Of a stretch of DNA of 64,000 nucleotides, positions 32,637-41,010 are shown piece by piece (the first letter of the stretch is position 1; each line of letters opens with the position of its first letter). The position numbers and the translations under genes were made by a program. Source of the DNA: Metabacillus_B sp050107715. Lineage in GTDB: Bacteria; Bacillota; Bacilli; Bacillales; Bacillaceae. The notes beneath the pieces are model-generated. The model was given only the letters and a program-made list of their open reading frames with translations, ran no database searches and was not told the DNA's origin. The stretch is from assembly GCF_050107715.1 (NCBI RefSeq), contig NZ_JBNILN010000011.1, forward strand, positions 47,202 to 111,201, read 5' to 3'.

Positions 32637-34763
32637 CTAACGATCTTTGACCCTCAGCAGCCTCAATCCATTCAATGTGACAATCAAAGTAGCTCCCATG
32701 TCAGCAAAAATGGCAATCCATAACGTCAGCCAGCCTGGTACAACGAGAAACAGGGCGGCCAGTTTAATTCCCAGAGCGAAGATTATATTTTGTTTGATAA
32801 TGCGCAATGCTTTTCTGCTCAAGCTGATTGTGAAAGGGAGCTTTTTCAAATCATCACTCATGAGAGCCACATCGGCGGTTTCAAGAGCGGTGTCCGTGCC
32901 GGCGCCCCCCATTGCGATTCCAATTGTGGAAGCAGCTAATGCGGGAGCATCGTTTACTCCATCTCCGACCATTGCGACACGTCCGGCTTTTTTTCTCATA
33001 TCTTTTATAAGCTCCAGTTTGCCCTCTGGCATCAGTTCCGAACGGATTTCGTCTATACCCAATTCAGTTCCGACCGCTTCTGCTGTTATTCGGTTATCGC
33101 CGGTGAGCATAACCGTTTTTTCGATGCCAAGCTCCTTTAGTTTTTTCACTGCCTCCACACTGGTCTCCCTTACCTGATCGGCAATGGCTGAAATGGCGAG
33201 GATCTTTTCCTTCGTGCCAAACAGGATGACCGTGTTTCCCTTCCGCTGGAGAGCTTCAATCTGTTCTTTTATACCGGCGGCGTGAAAGCCGCTGGACCAG
33301 GTGCTAAAGAAAGAAGGACTTGCGGCGGCGTACTCTTTTCCTTCAATCGTTCCTTTGATTCCTTTACCCGTTATGGAAATAAAGTCATGCACGTTAATTT
33401 TTTCGAACATAACTCTGTCAAGGTCCGCTTTTTTCAAAATGGCGGCAGAAAGAGGATGGCGGGACTTATGTTCTAATGCAGCGAAATGAGCAAAATTCAC
33501 TTCAGCGTTTCCAAATGCCTCAAAATGGACAACTTCCGGTTTACCGGCTGTTAAAGTCCCGGTTTTATCAAAAGCAATTGCTTTAAGGGAACCCATTTCT
33601 TCCAAATAGACGCCGCCTTTTATGAGTACGCCGTTTTTTGCTGCGTTTCCGATGGCCGTTACAATGGCAACAGGAGTAGACACTACCAGTGCGCAAGGAC
33701 AGCCGACCACCAGGACAGCGAGACCCTGGTAGACCCATGTGTTCCAGTCAGCACCGCCGAATAATGGCGGCCCAATCATGACGAACAGCGAAATCAGAAT
33801 AATGGCAGGTGTATAATATTTCGCAAACTGATCAACGAATGCTTGCGATGGGGCTTTCTCTGCCTGGGCTTCCTCAACAAGATGGATAATCTTAGCTAAC
33901 GTTGTATCTTCGACCCTTTTTGTCACCTGAATTTCGAGTACCCCATCCTCATTGAGGGTCCCGGCAAATACTTCGTCCATTGGATTTTTTAGGGCCGGCA
34001 TGGATTCTCCTGTTATCGCGGCCTGATTAACCGCAGACGATCCGTGTACAACGACTCCGTCCATTGCAATTTTTTGGCCGGGCCTGACGATCAGGATATC
34101 GCCTGCTTCTATGTCCTCTACGTCCACAATCCATTCTTTGCCGTTTCTTTTAACGGAGGCTTCTTTAGGTGCAATATCCATGAGGGAACGGATTGAATTC
34201 CTTGCTTTATCCATTGAATAGCGTTCAAGTGCTTCACTGATTGCAAACAGAATAACGACAATTGCCCCTTCGCTCCACTCTCCAATTATCGCTGCTCCAA
34301 TAATAGCTATGGTCATTAAGGTCCGCATATCAAATTCCAGCCGGACCAAATTTTTCAGGCCGGTTAAAAAAAGGCCGGATCCTCCAATTAAAATGGAAGC
34401 AGCAAAGCTTAAGATCGTCAGGAGGTTATCTTCCCCGAGCCTGTATTGGAGCACAATAGCAGCGAATAGAAAGGCTCCGGCAAGAAGCAGCAGCATATAT
34501 CGTCTCCAGAAAGGCTGTGCAGGTTCCTCTTCAGCCGCTGCACGAAGGCGGTCCGGCTGTATTCTTAAATTTTCGAATGCACCTGCATGTTCAATTTCTT
34601 CAATTGAAGCTGATCCGAACACGGTAAGCTTTGCAGCCCCAAAATTAACCTTTGCCTCATCCACTCCGCTGATCGCCTGAACATTCCGCTCAAATTTCCC
34701 CGCACAGTGAGCACACGTAAAACCCTGAACCCTGTATACGTTTTTATTCTGAGCTTCAGCCAC
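32637..34763 (-). CDS. cadA: Heavy-metal P1B-type ATPase, Cd2+/Zn2+/Pb2+ exporter
   Basis: ATP-driven efflux pump in the cytoplasmic membrane, 708 residues. N-terminal metal-binding domain with GFTCAHCAGKFERNV, phosphatase TGES (AAITGESMPAL), ion-binding CPC in VVGCPCALVVSTP, phosphorylation site DKTGTLT, HP motif RHPLS, and hinge MVGDGVNDAPAL. A single N-terminal HMA domain and the CPC context fit CadA/ZntA rather than copper pumps. Its start overlaps the end of cadC by eight bases, so the pair is cotranscribed. Confidence 0.96.
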   Translation of the reverse strand: MAEAQNKNVYRVQGFTCAHCAGKFERNVQAISGVDEAKVNFGAAKLTVFGSASIEEIEHAGAFENLRIQPDRLRAAAEEEPAQPFWRRYMLLLLAGAFLFAAIVLQYRLGEDNLLTILSFAASILIGGSGLFLTGLKNLVRLEFDMRTLMTIAIIGAAIIGEWSEGAIVVILFAISEALERYSMDKARNSIRSLMDIAPKEASVKRNGKEWIVDVEDIEAGDILIVRPGQKIAMDGVVVHGSSAVNQAAITGESMPALKNPMDEVFAGTLNEDGVLEIQVTKRVEDTTLAKIIHLVEEAQAEKAPSQAFVDQFAKYYTPAIILISLFVMIGPPLFGGADWNTWVYQGLAVLVVGCPCALVVSTPVAIVTAIGNAAKNGVLIKGGVYLEEMGSLKAIAFDKTGTLTAGKPEVVHFEAFGNAEVNFAHFAALEHKSRHPLSAAILKKADLDRVMFEKINVHDFISITGKGIKGTIEGKEYAAASPSFFSTWSSGFHAAGIKEQIEALQRKGNTVILFGTKEKILAISAIADQVRETSVEAVKKLKELGIEKTVMLTGDNRITAEAVGTELGIDEIRSELMPEGKLELIKDMRKKAGRVAMVGDGVNDAPALAASTIGIAMGGAGTDTALETADVALMSDDLKKLPFTISLSRKALRIIKQNIIFALGIKLAALFLVVPGWLTLWIAIFADMGATLIVTLNGLRLLRVKDR

Positions 34764-35127
34764 GGGCAGTCACCTCTTCCTGATGGGCAAACGCAATTTC
34801 GATCAGCTGTTTCACATGGTCGTCATCAAGAGCATAATAAACCTGCTTTCCTTCTTTACGGAATCTGGCCAATCCCATTGTTTTTAGAAGACGCAGATGA
34901 TGGGAAGCCGTTGCAGTGGATGATCCGGTAATTTCCGCCGCATCGCAAACGCAAAGCTCACCTTCCAAAAGCAGGGCATAGGCAATCTTCATCCTTGTTT
35001 CATCGGCTAAAGCTTTAAACAAATTGGCTACAGCCCCTGGATTTTTCACCTGAAGATTCTGTTTTATTTTTTCAATTTTTTCATTCGTTCCGCAAACGTC
35101 TGTACATTGATCCTTTAATTCTTCCAT
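34756..35127 (-). CDS. cadC: CadC: ArsR/SmtB-type metal-sensing repressor
   Basis: 123 residues. Represses cadA until Cd, Pb or Zn binds. The CadC sensor features are present: two Cys in the N-terminal DQCTDVCGTNEKI, the alpha-3 ELCVCD motif, and HTH STATASHHLRLLKTMGLARF. ATG 35127 lies eight bases after AAAGGGG; a longer in-frame start is less likely. Two operator-like repeats flank its promoter. Confidence 0.95.
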   Translation of the reverse strand: MEELKDQCTDVCGTNEKIEKIKQNLQVKNPGAVANLFKALADETRMKIAYALLLEGELCVCDAAEITGSSTATASHHLRLLKTMGLARFRKEGKQVYYALDDDHVKQLIEIAFAHQEEVTARG

Positions 35128-35142
35128 AAAAAAGGCCCCTTT

Positions 35143-35206
35143 ATTCAAACGATTATTTGAATATAAGTTTAGTATGTATTTTCAGTATAGTCAAATGGTT
35201 GTTTGA
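35143..35206 (-). promoter_or_regulatory. cadC promoter with two CadC-type operators
   Basis: Palindrome 1: ATTCAAA-CGATTA-TTTGAAT (35143-35162). Palindrome 2: TCAAA-TGGTTG-TTTGA (35191-35206). Both share CAAA-N6-TTTG. Between them, minus strand, lies TTGACT with a 17-base spacer to TAAACT; operator 2 overlaps the -35 and operator 1 lies downstream of the -10. Confidence 0.75.
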
Positions 35207-35335
35207 ACGTTCCTTGAAATAGTAAAATATCAGCACTCAGATTGTCTATTTTTTGTGTAATTTCCAAAAGCAGCGGCCTCTCCTTAACTTTTGGTTCCAA
35301 TTAACCCAGCTTTTTATGATTTTTTTGCAAAAGAA

Positions 35336-35356
35336 AACCCCCGGATCATGGGGGTT
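35336..35356 (-). terminator. Terminator after the crcB pair
   Basis: Minus strand AACCCCC-ATGATCC-GGGGGTT followed by TTCTTTT, 45 bases past the stop of the second crcB. Confidence 0.85.
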
Positions 35357-35401
35357 GTTTCAACTTATTCAGCAGCACTTCAGCTCCCAGCTGCGGGAGT
35401 G

Positions 35402-35749
35402 TCAAAGACCTTTTCCTATCCAATAACCAACAAAAGCCAGGGCGATCCCACCTATATAAGATGCAGCCGCATACAGGAGAAACACCTTTATTTTTTTGCT
35501 TTCTGCCTGCATCCACAGCTCAAGATTCAGCGTTGAAAATGTTGTAAAAGACCCAAGAAACCCTGCCGCTGCGAATAAGGATGCATGCCCGGCTATTTCT
35601 GCTCCAGTCATGCATCCCAGTAAGAAGGCTCCAAGCCAGTTGACAAAAAGGGTGCCGATTGGAAATGTTTTCCTTTTTATTCTTTTACTTATAGCCGCTC
35701 TGGCTACCGTGCCGAGAAAGCCTCCGGCTGCGATGTATAGGTAAGTCAT
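35402..35749 (-). CDS. crcB: Fluoride channel subunit CrcB/Fluc
   Basis: 115 residues, four hydrophobic helices. Family motifs GGFLGTVARAAISK (GAxxR region), GTLFVNWLGAFLLG (N in TxxxN), and GFLGSFTTFSTLNLE carrying the phenylalanines that line the fluoride path. Fluc channels are dual-topology dimers; bacilli commonly encode two different subunits in tandem, as here. ATG overlaps the upstream crcB stop. Confidence 0.95.
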   Translation of the reverse strand: MTYLYIAAGGFLGTVARAAISKRIKRKTFPIGTLFVNWLGAFLLGCMTGAEIAGHASLFAAAGFLGSFTTFSTLNLELWMQAESKKIKVFLLYAAASYIGGIALAFVGYWIGKGL

Positions 35750-36129
35750 AAACGGGGCTGCCTTTCAGAAAGTTTTTTTCCCATTATAAATCCTGCTGAG
35801 GCAAACAAAAACCCTAAAATTGCACTGGATAAGACATATAGGACTGCTATTCCCAGCTTCCCTTTTTCAAGGAGCTGAACCGCTTCAACACTAAAAGCTG
35901 AAAAGGTCGTATAAGATCCAATCAGCCCGGTTCCAATTGGTGCAGCAAGTTGCTTCGGGAACTTGTCCAGACGAAAAACCCCGGCGGTTAAAAAGCTCAG
36001 CAGGAAACAGCCGATCATATTGGCTGTAAAGGTGCCTGCAGGAAAGGCTGATGCATTTCCCGCAAGACCGGTCAAATACCTGAGGATAGACCCTGCAGCA
36101 CCTGCGATACCTATGGCAAGATAATTCAT
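35746..36129 (-). CDS. crcB: Fluoride channel subunit CrcB/Fluc
   Basis: 127 residues, four helices. Motifs GAAGSILRYLTGL, GTFTANMIGCFLLSF and GLIGSYTTFSAFSVE are the same three blocks as in the partner gene. The tandem pair probably forms a heteromeric channel of opposite membrane orientation. GGAGG precedes the ATG. No fluoride riboswitch is recognisable upstream; a TATAAT in the 22-base gap after the nucleoside hydrolase gene may be its own -10. Confidence 0.95.
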   Translation of the reverse strand: MNYLAIGIAGAAGSILRYLTGLAGNASAFPAGTFTANMIGCFLLSFLTAGVFRLDKFPKQLAAPIGTGLIGSYTTFSAFSVEAVQLLEKGKLGIAVLYVLSSAILGFLFASAGFIMGKKLSERQPRL

Positions 36130-36151
36130 GTTTCCTCCGTTTTTTCATTCA

Positions 36152-37084
36152 TTATACCTTATTCACCATGATTTTTATAAAATCAGAAATAAAATGGCGG
36201 TAGTCGAACTGCAGCCCGATGAATCGTTTGCTTCCGTCATTACGGCTGGAGCTTCTTAAATCTGCTTCACTTGTTCCGCGTCCCTCCTGGCAGGTTAAAA
36301 CGGTAATTTTCCGTTCTTTTGTCAGGACAAAGGCAGGGTTCATCAATTGATAAAACGGGATCACGTCATGGATAGGGGCTCCTTTCATTCCAGGGTTCAT
36401 TTTTTGATAGTAGGCAGAATAATAATCGGTCACAGGCGGGATCAGATTTTTGAAAGGTGAAGCAGACTGGTTATAAATAAAATTGGCTATCTCTCTTGTG
36501 ACGATTGCTGAATTGGTGATGTTCAGCGGGGAGATGACCACCTCAGCAGCGTATTTCAGCACTACATTGGCTGCAATCGGATCTCCATGAAAGTTTGCTT
36601 CCGCCATCGGGGTTACGTTTCCCGGCACCAAAAAAGCTCCGCCCATCAGACTGATTTTTTTCACTTTCGTCATGAGACTTTGATTTAAGTTGAAGGCTGC
36701 AGCCAAGGATGTGCTTCTGCCAACATCAACGATGACCAAATCCTGGATATTCCCCTCAATGATTTTGTATAAATAGTGAAATTCCTGATAATTTCCTTGT
36801 ACAGACCCTGGCGGCCGGATCGGGCCAAGTCCTTGTGAACCATGAATTTCCGGATAATACACCGTATTCTCTCCGGATAAAGGGAATTCAGCACCGGATA
36901 TGACCGGTATATCATAACGGCCTGCCAGACCTGCCAAATAAGCTGCGTTCACAGTTGCCTGATCCTTCGATACATTTCCATAGCTTGTTACTATTCCGAG
37001 CAGCTCAATATCAGGATGCATAAGCGCATAAATAATCGCAAGAGAATCATCGATTCCGGGATCGCAGAATAAGAGAACCTTCAT
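36152..37084 (-). CDS. Inosine-uridine nucleoside hydrolase family (IunH-like)
   Basis: 310 residues. Cleaves the N-glycosidic bond of nucleosides in characterised relatives. The Ca-binding N-terminus is LLFCDPGIDDSLAI; the usual DxDPGxDD has Phe at the first Asp, while the DPGxDD aspartates remain. Further motifs: LMGGAFLVPGNVTPMAEANFHGDPIAAN and the C-terminal PIHDVIPF, with the third Ca-ligand Asp. AGAGGTG precedes the ATG. Enzyme activity is likely but not certain given the change. Followed by the crcB pair on the same strand. Confidence 0.88.
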   Translation of the reverse strand: MKVLLFCDPGIDDSLAIIYALMHPDIELLGIVTSYGNVSKDQATVNAAYLAGLAGRYDIPVISGAEFPLSGENTVYYPEIHGSQGLGPIRPPGSVQGNYQEFHYLYKIIEGNIQDLVIVDVGRSTSLAAAFNLNQSLMTKVKKISLMGGAFLVPGNVTPMAEANFHGDPIAANVVLKYAAEVVISPLNITNSAIVTREIANFIYNQSASPFKNLIPPVTDYYSAYYQKMNPGMKGAPIHDVIPFYQLMNPAFVLTKERKITVLTCQEGRGTSEADLRSSSRNDGSKRFIGLQFDYRHFISDFIKIMVNKV

Positions 37085-37225
37085 TCCATCACCTCTGTGT
37101 ATTACGTATGGATCGAGGCTTCGGAATAGACCGCATCAAGTAAAAAAGAGCCGTTTGAACCAGTTTCGTTCATTAGTTTAGGCACATGGAATCAGGGGTA
37201 TTTTCTTTATACATATCCTCAAAAA

Positions 37226-37260
37226 AGAAAAAACAGAAGGCCGGCTTTGCCTTCTGTTTT
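37226..37260 (-). terminator. Terminator of the sigma/anti-sigma operon
   Basis: Minus strand AACAGAAGGC-AAAGCCG-GCCTTCTGTT followed by TTTTCTTTTTT, just past the stop at 37267. Confidence 0.85.
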
Positions 37261-37266
37261 CATTTC

Positions 37267-38019
37267 CTAACTTTTCCCGGCTAATAGAACTTTCCCTCTC
37301 GGGGCGGGAAGGTTCGGTTCGTTCTCTACCGTTATTGCAACCGTATCCCAATCAAATTCTTCGTTATCCACCTCATATACCAGCGCACCGTTTCCATTTT
37401 CATCCGGTTTAAAATGCCCGGCTGGAACTGGCTGATCGCCTTTAATAAGCCAGACCTGATATAACTCTCCCTCTTTTATTTCAGGCAGGCCATCTGCCTG
37501 AAGAACCATAAATTGATTATCTTTTTCCTGAAGAAAAGAAGCAGTTGCATTAACTGAATCCTGTCCTTCCATGGACGCCAGCGTCACTTTTTTCTGCAGG
37601 GCCTCGCTTTGGAGAATGGATTCTCCTTTATCTTCTGTAAGCTGTATGACGTTCGCTGCAAGCGATAGCACCAGACCTGCTGCCAGACTGCCGATCAGCA
37701 GAGCATGACTTCGCTTTGGTTTCTTTAATTCAGGTTCATTATGAATAGGCTTATTCAAAAGCTGCTGCTCAAGCTCTGAAGGTGCTCCTTCCTGCTGTTC
37801 TTCTTCATATGCCGCCTCCAATATTCTGCTTTTAAGACCTGCTGGCGGATCAGCTGGTTCAGAAAGGAAAGGAAGGTCCTCAGTCAGATTCTGCAGCTCT
37901 TCCAGCTCTTCCCTGCATTCTTTGCAATCTGCAAGATGGCGTTCAAATTCTGCCGCCTCTTTCTGCGTTAAGGCTCCATTAAAATAATCAATTAAATCAT
38001 GGCATCTTTCATGCTTCAT
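37267..38019 (-). CDS. Membrane anti-sigma factor (zinc-finger ZAS + RskA domain)
   Basis: 250 residues. N-terminal ZAS domain (H...HLADCKECREEL, the HxxxCxxC zinc motif at about residue 28), one transmembrane helix near residues 107-125 (ALLIGSLAAGLVLSLAANVIQ), and an extracytoplasmic RskA-type domain with LPEIKEGELYQVWLIKG and TVAITVENEPN. It holds the partner sigma factor inactive at the membrane until a signal triggers release. Overlaps the sigma gene by 11 bases, which supports a stoichiometric pair. Confidence 0.93.
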   Translation of the reverse strand: MKHERCHDLIDYFNGALTQKEAAEFERHLADCKECREELEELQNLTEDLPFLSEPADPPAGLKSRILEAAYEEEQQEGAPSELEQQLLNKPIHNEPELKKPKRSHALLIGSLAAGLVLSLAANVIQLTEDKGESILQSEALQKKVTLASMEGQDSVNATASFLQEKDNQFMVLQADGLPEIKEGELYQVWLIKGDQPVPAGHFKPDENGNGALVYEVDNEEFDWDTVAITVENEPNLPAPRGKVLLAGKS

Positions 38020-38575
38020 AATCGGACCTCCCTCCTTTCTCCATTGTTTCCCTTAGATGTTTTAGTGCAAGGCGGATTCTTCCTTTAACTGTCCCAAGCG
38101 GAATCCCGCATTTTTCGGAGATGTTCTGCTGGCTGAAGCCTTTAAAGTAAAAGAGGTCAATAACCTTTTGCTGATCTGGATTGAGATTGGCTACGGCCTT
38201 CCGGATTTCTGCTTTTTCTTCATTCCACTCTGCCATTATATCAACCGGCTTTTCATCGCTGATCAAGGCATCCTTATCCTGCAGTTCATAATGTTCGTGT
38301 TTTGCATATTTTCTTATCATATCAATCGCCTTATTTCGTGTAATAGTAAGCAGCCAGGATGAAAACTTTCCCTTCTTTGAATCGAAGGCATGGGTTCCAT
38401 TCCATAGTTTTACGAAAACATCCTGCATCACTTCCTCGGCTAAACCATGATCTTTGGTTATTTTGTAAGCAAAGGAAAACAGCAGCTTTTCATAGCGGTC
38501 ATAGAGAGTTTCAAAGGCCTGCTTATCTTTTGCAGCAAGCCGCTCGTAAAGTACTGCGTCATTTTTTTCGACCAT
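38009..38575 (-). CDS. ECF RNA polymerase sigma factor
   Basis: 188 residues. Sigma-70 region 2 (FETLYDRYEKLLFSFAYKITKDHGLAEEVMQDVFVKLW) and region 4 (LNPDQQKVIDLFYFKGFSQQNISEKCGIPLGTVKGRIRLALKHLRE). This is the ECF type paired with an RskA-like anti-sigma factor. ATG 38575 lies after AAGGAG; a longer frame upstream to 38683 lacks a site. The region 38576-38928 upstream is divergent from the antiporter gene; a TATTAT-like -10 is near 38625, but I cannot assign an autoregulatory ECF promoter. Confidence 0.94.
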   Translation of the reverse strand: MVEKNDAVLYERLAAKDKQAFETLYDRYEKLLFSFAYKITKDHGLAEEVMQDVFVKLWNGTHAFDSKKGKFSSWLLTITRNKAIDMIRKYAKHEHYELQDKDALISDEKPVDIMAEWNEEKAEIRKAVANLNPDQQKVIDLFYFKGFSQQNISEKCGIPLGTVKGRIRLALKHLRETMEKGGRSDYEA

Positions 38576-38928
38576 AGTTATCTCCTTTATCGTTAGGGCT
38601 AAGAAAAAAATACCATATATAATACCTAAAGTGGAAATGGAATGGTCTATATAGGTAACGGAAAAATAATGAAAACAGATCATTGTTCACAGGCTTTTTT
38701 TATCCTTGCTGTTTGCCTTGAGCAAATGGAGAGTGTTCAATCGAAAGTTTGTGTATAATTAAATGGAATCCTTCCCTCATGATGCTCCTTCTTTAACCCT
38801 CTGCTATACAGCGTTTAAGCCGCTTCTGCGGCTAATGTGCGATTCATTTACCAGCATTATATCAATTACTCTGCGGACTGATTCTGAGTGAACAGCAGGA
38901 TTTTTGGAAAGAAAGGTGTTCGGTTAGA

Positions 38929-40392
38929 TTGAATTTTTCTATAGACAGCATCATTTTTGTACTTGCGTTATTACTCATCATTGGTGTATTAACAGCCAAA
39001 TTTTCTACAAGGCTCGGACTGCCTGCATTGGTATTCTTCGTAGCTGTTGGAATGGGCCTTGGAGGCTACGTTTATTTTGATAACGCAAAAATTACACAGC
39101 TATTTGGTATTTTAGCATTAATCATCATCATTTTTGAAGGCGGAATCCAAACAAGGTGGAAAGATCTTCGCAGCGTGCTTAAGCCTGCAGGCTCGCTTGC
39201 AACGGTAGGAGTCCTAGTCACTACTGTTGTTGCAGGGCTCTTTGCTAAATTTATACTGGATTTAAGCTGGCTGGAAGGGCTCTTGTTTGGTGCAATCGTA
39301 GGTTCAACTGACGCTGCAGCTGTATTTTCCGTATTGGGCAGTAAAAACATCCGCAAAAAACTTACCTCCACGCTTGAAGCAGAGTCAGGATCCAATGACC
39401 CTATGGCTTTGTTTCTGACCGTAACACTCGTTGAGCTGATTCAGCATCCCGAAGCTAATGCCGGAACACTGATCCTGACTTTCTTTTGGGAAATGGGCTT
39501 CGGTTTAATCATGGGGTACTTAGTAGGGAAGGGATCCGTATGGCTGATTAATAAAATTGACCTTGATTCCTCAGGGCTCTACCCCGTTTTGACACTTGGA
39601 CTGGCCATTTTAGCTTATGGTGTAACAACGACCCTTCATGCCAGCGGGCTGCTTGCCGTTTATGTGACAGCGGTTATCATCGGGAATTCTCCACTTTCAT
39701 ACCGGCACAGCATCATCCGTTTCCACGAAGGATTTGCGTGGATGATGCAGATTCTCATGTTTATTCTTCTCGGTCTGCTTGTGTTTCCTGAACAGCTGGT
39801 CGAAGTCACGTGGTCCGGAATATTGCTTGCATTCCTTCTCATGCTCGTTGCACGGCCTTTAGGTGTCTTTATCAGTATGATGTTCAGTAAATATTCATTT
39901 AAGGAAAAGCTGTTTATTTCCTGGGCGGGGCTTAGAGGAGCGGTTCCCATTGTTCTGGCAACTTACCCGCTTATGGCCAACATCGAAAACGATAATCTCA
40001 TCTTCAATGTCGTTTTCTTCGTCGTCCTGCTTTCCGCCTTGTTACAGGGAGCAACGATTTCTCCCCTTGCAAACAGGCTTAAGCTCTCAGAAGGGGAAAC
40101 GAAGGTGCAAAGCCATACGCTTGAACTCGTCTCCATCGGGAAAACAAATAATGAACTGATTGAACTGGAAATACCGAAGGAAACCCCTTATGCGGGCATT
40201 GAATTGAAAAACATTGATTTACCGACAGATACGCTCATTACCGGAGTTATCCGCGGGGAAAGGCTGATCACCCCGCGTGGAGATACCATCCTTCAAGGGA
40301 AAGATACTCTTTACATTCTTGTCTCTAAAAAAAACCGGGATACCATTCAAGAGCTGTTTGAGGAAAAAGAGAGCGATGATTCTGTTTCATGA
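38929..40392 (+). CDS. Potassium/proton (CPA1) antiporter with RCK C-terminal domain
   Basis: 487 residues. About twelve membrane helices over residues 1-385, with the ion-binding GSTDAAAVFSVL and LEAESGSNDPMA motifs of NhaP/CvrA-type exchangers. A cytoplasmic TrkA-C (RCK-C) domain follows at about 400-475 (ELIELEIPKETPYAGIEL to LQGKDTLYILV), which in relatives binds regulatory ligands such as c-di-AMP. TTG start, AAAGGTG about ten bases upstream. A TGTGTATAAT extended -10 lies near 38750. The hairpin GCCGCTTCTGCGGC (38819-38832) sits in the leader; no known riboswitch there. Confidence 0.92.
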   Translation: MNFSIDSIIFVLALLLIIGVLTAKFSTRLGLPALVFFVAVGMGLGGYVYFDNAKITQLFGILALIIIIFEGGIQTRWKDLRSVLKPAGSLATVGVLVTTVVAGLFAKFILDLSWLEGLLFGAIVGSTDAAAVFSVLGSKNIRKKLTSTLEAESGSNDPMALFLTVTLVELIQHPEANAGTLILTFFWEMGFGLIMGYLVGKGSVWLINKIDLDSSGLYPVLTLGLAILAYGVTTTLHASGLLAVYVTAVIIGNSPLSYRHSIIRFHEGFAWMMQILMFILLGLLVFPEQLVEVTWSGILLAFLLMLVARPLGVFISMMFSKYSFKEKLFISWAGLRGAVPIVLATYPLMANIENDNLIFNVVFFVVLLSALLQGATISPLANRLKLSEGETKVQSHTLELVSIGKTNNELIELEIPKETPYAGIELKNIDLPTDTLITGVIRGERLITPRGDTILQGKDTLYILVSKKNRDTIQELFEEKESDDSVS

Positions 40393-40422
40393 AAAAAGGA
40401 CCTGAAAACAGGTCCTTTTTTT
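40393..40422. terminator. Bidirectional terminator between antiporter and maa
   Basis: AAGGACCTG-AAAA-CAGGTCCTT with A and T runs on either side, directly after the antiporter stop. Confidence 0.9.
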
Positions 40423-40438
40423 GATTCCTGATTCCTGC

Positions 40439-40999
40439 TTAAAGCTCAATCTCTTTCAGCACCCTTGCAGGATTTCCGCCGACAACACAATTCGGCGGCA
40501 CGTCTTTCACGACAACGGCCCCGCCTGCGATAACCGCATGATCGCCAATCGTGACACCTGGATTAATGACTGCCGCCCCGCCAATCCATACGCTGTCCCC
40601 GATGGAAACCGGTTTCCCATACTCTTTTCCGCTATTGCGCTCTGCAGGGTGCAGCGGATGGGTAGCCGTATAAATATGGACACCGGGACCAAGCATGCAA
40701 TGGCTGCCAAAGCGAATCTCACATACATCCAGGAAGACACAGTTGAAGTTAGCAAAAAAGGCTTCTCCTGTATGAATGTTATAGCCGTAATCACAGCGAA
40801 AGGACGGCTCAAGCCAGATTTCCTCTCCAGTAGAACCGAATAGCTCTTTTATAATGCGGACTCTTTCCTCCTCTGCTGAATCTTCTGTTTCATTCAGCAG
40901 CCGGGTCAGCCGTCTGGCGATTAGGCGTTCCTCCATCAGCTGCGGGTCATTGGCTTTATATAATTCGCCCGCCAGCATTTTTTCTTTTTCTGTTTTCAT
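40439..40999 (-). CDS. maa: Maltose/galactoside O-acetyltransferase
   Basis: Acetyl-CoA-dependent sugar acetyltransferase, 186 residues. N-terminal helical cap MLAGELYKANDPQLMEER, then a left-handed beta helix with hexapeptide repeats (IGDSVWIGGAAVINPGVTIGDHAVIAGGAVV), catalytic His in IYTATHPLHPAER, and ending NPARVLKEI. ATG 40999 follows GGGAGGGAG; a TTG-initiated longer frame overlaps czcD. Twelve bases after czcD, so possibly cotranscribed with it without a functional link. Confidence 0.93.
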   Translation of the reverse strand: MKTEKEKMLAGELYKANDPQLMEERLIARRLTRLLNETEDSAEEERVRIIKELFGSTGEEIWLEPSFRCDYGYNIHTGEAFFANFNCVFLDVCEIRFGSHCMLGPGVHIYTATHPLHPAERNSGKEYGKPVSIGDSVWIGGAAVINPGVTIGDHAVIAGGAVVVKDVPPNCVVGGNPARVLKEIEL

Positions 41000-41010
41000 T
41001 TGCTCCCTCC

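Noticed and set aside
36100..36160. Fluoride riboswitch before crcB
   Set aside because: The 22-base gap and the preceding coding end contain no crcB-motif core.
38684..38928. c-di-AMP riboswitch before the K+/H+ antiporter gene
   Set aside because: The leader lacks the CCGTCAGCTAAC and GGAGGAACC blocks; only a short GCCGC hairpin is present.
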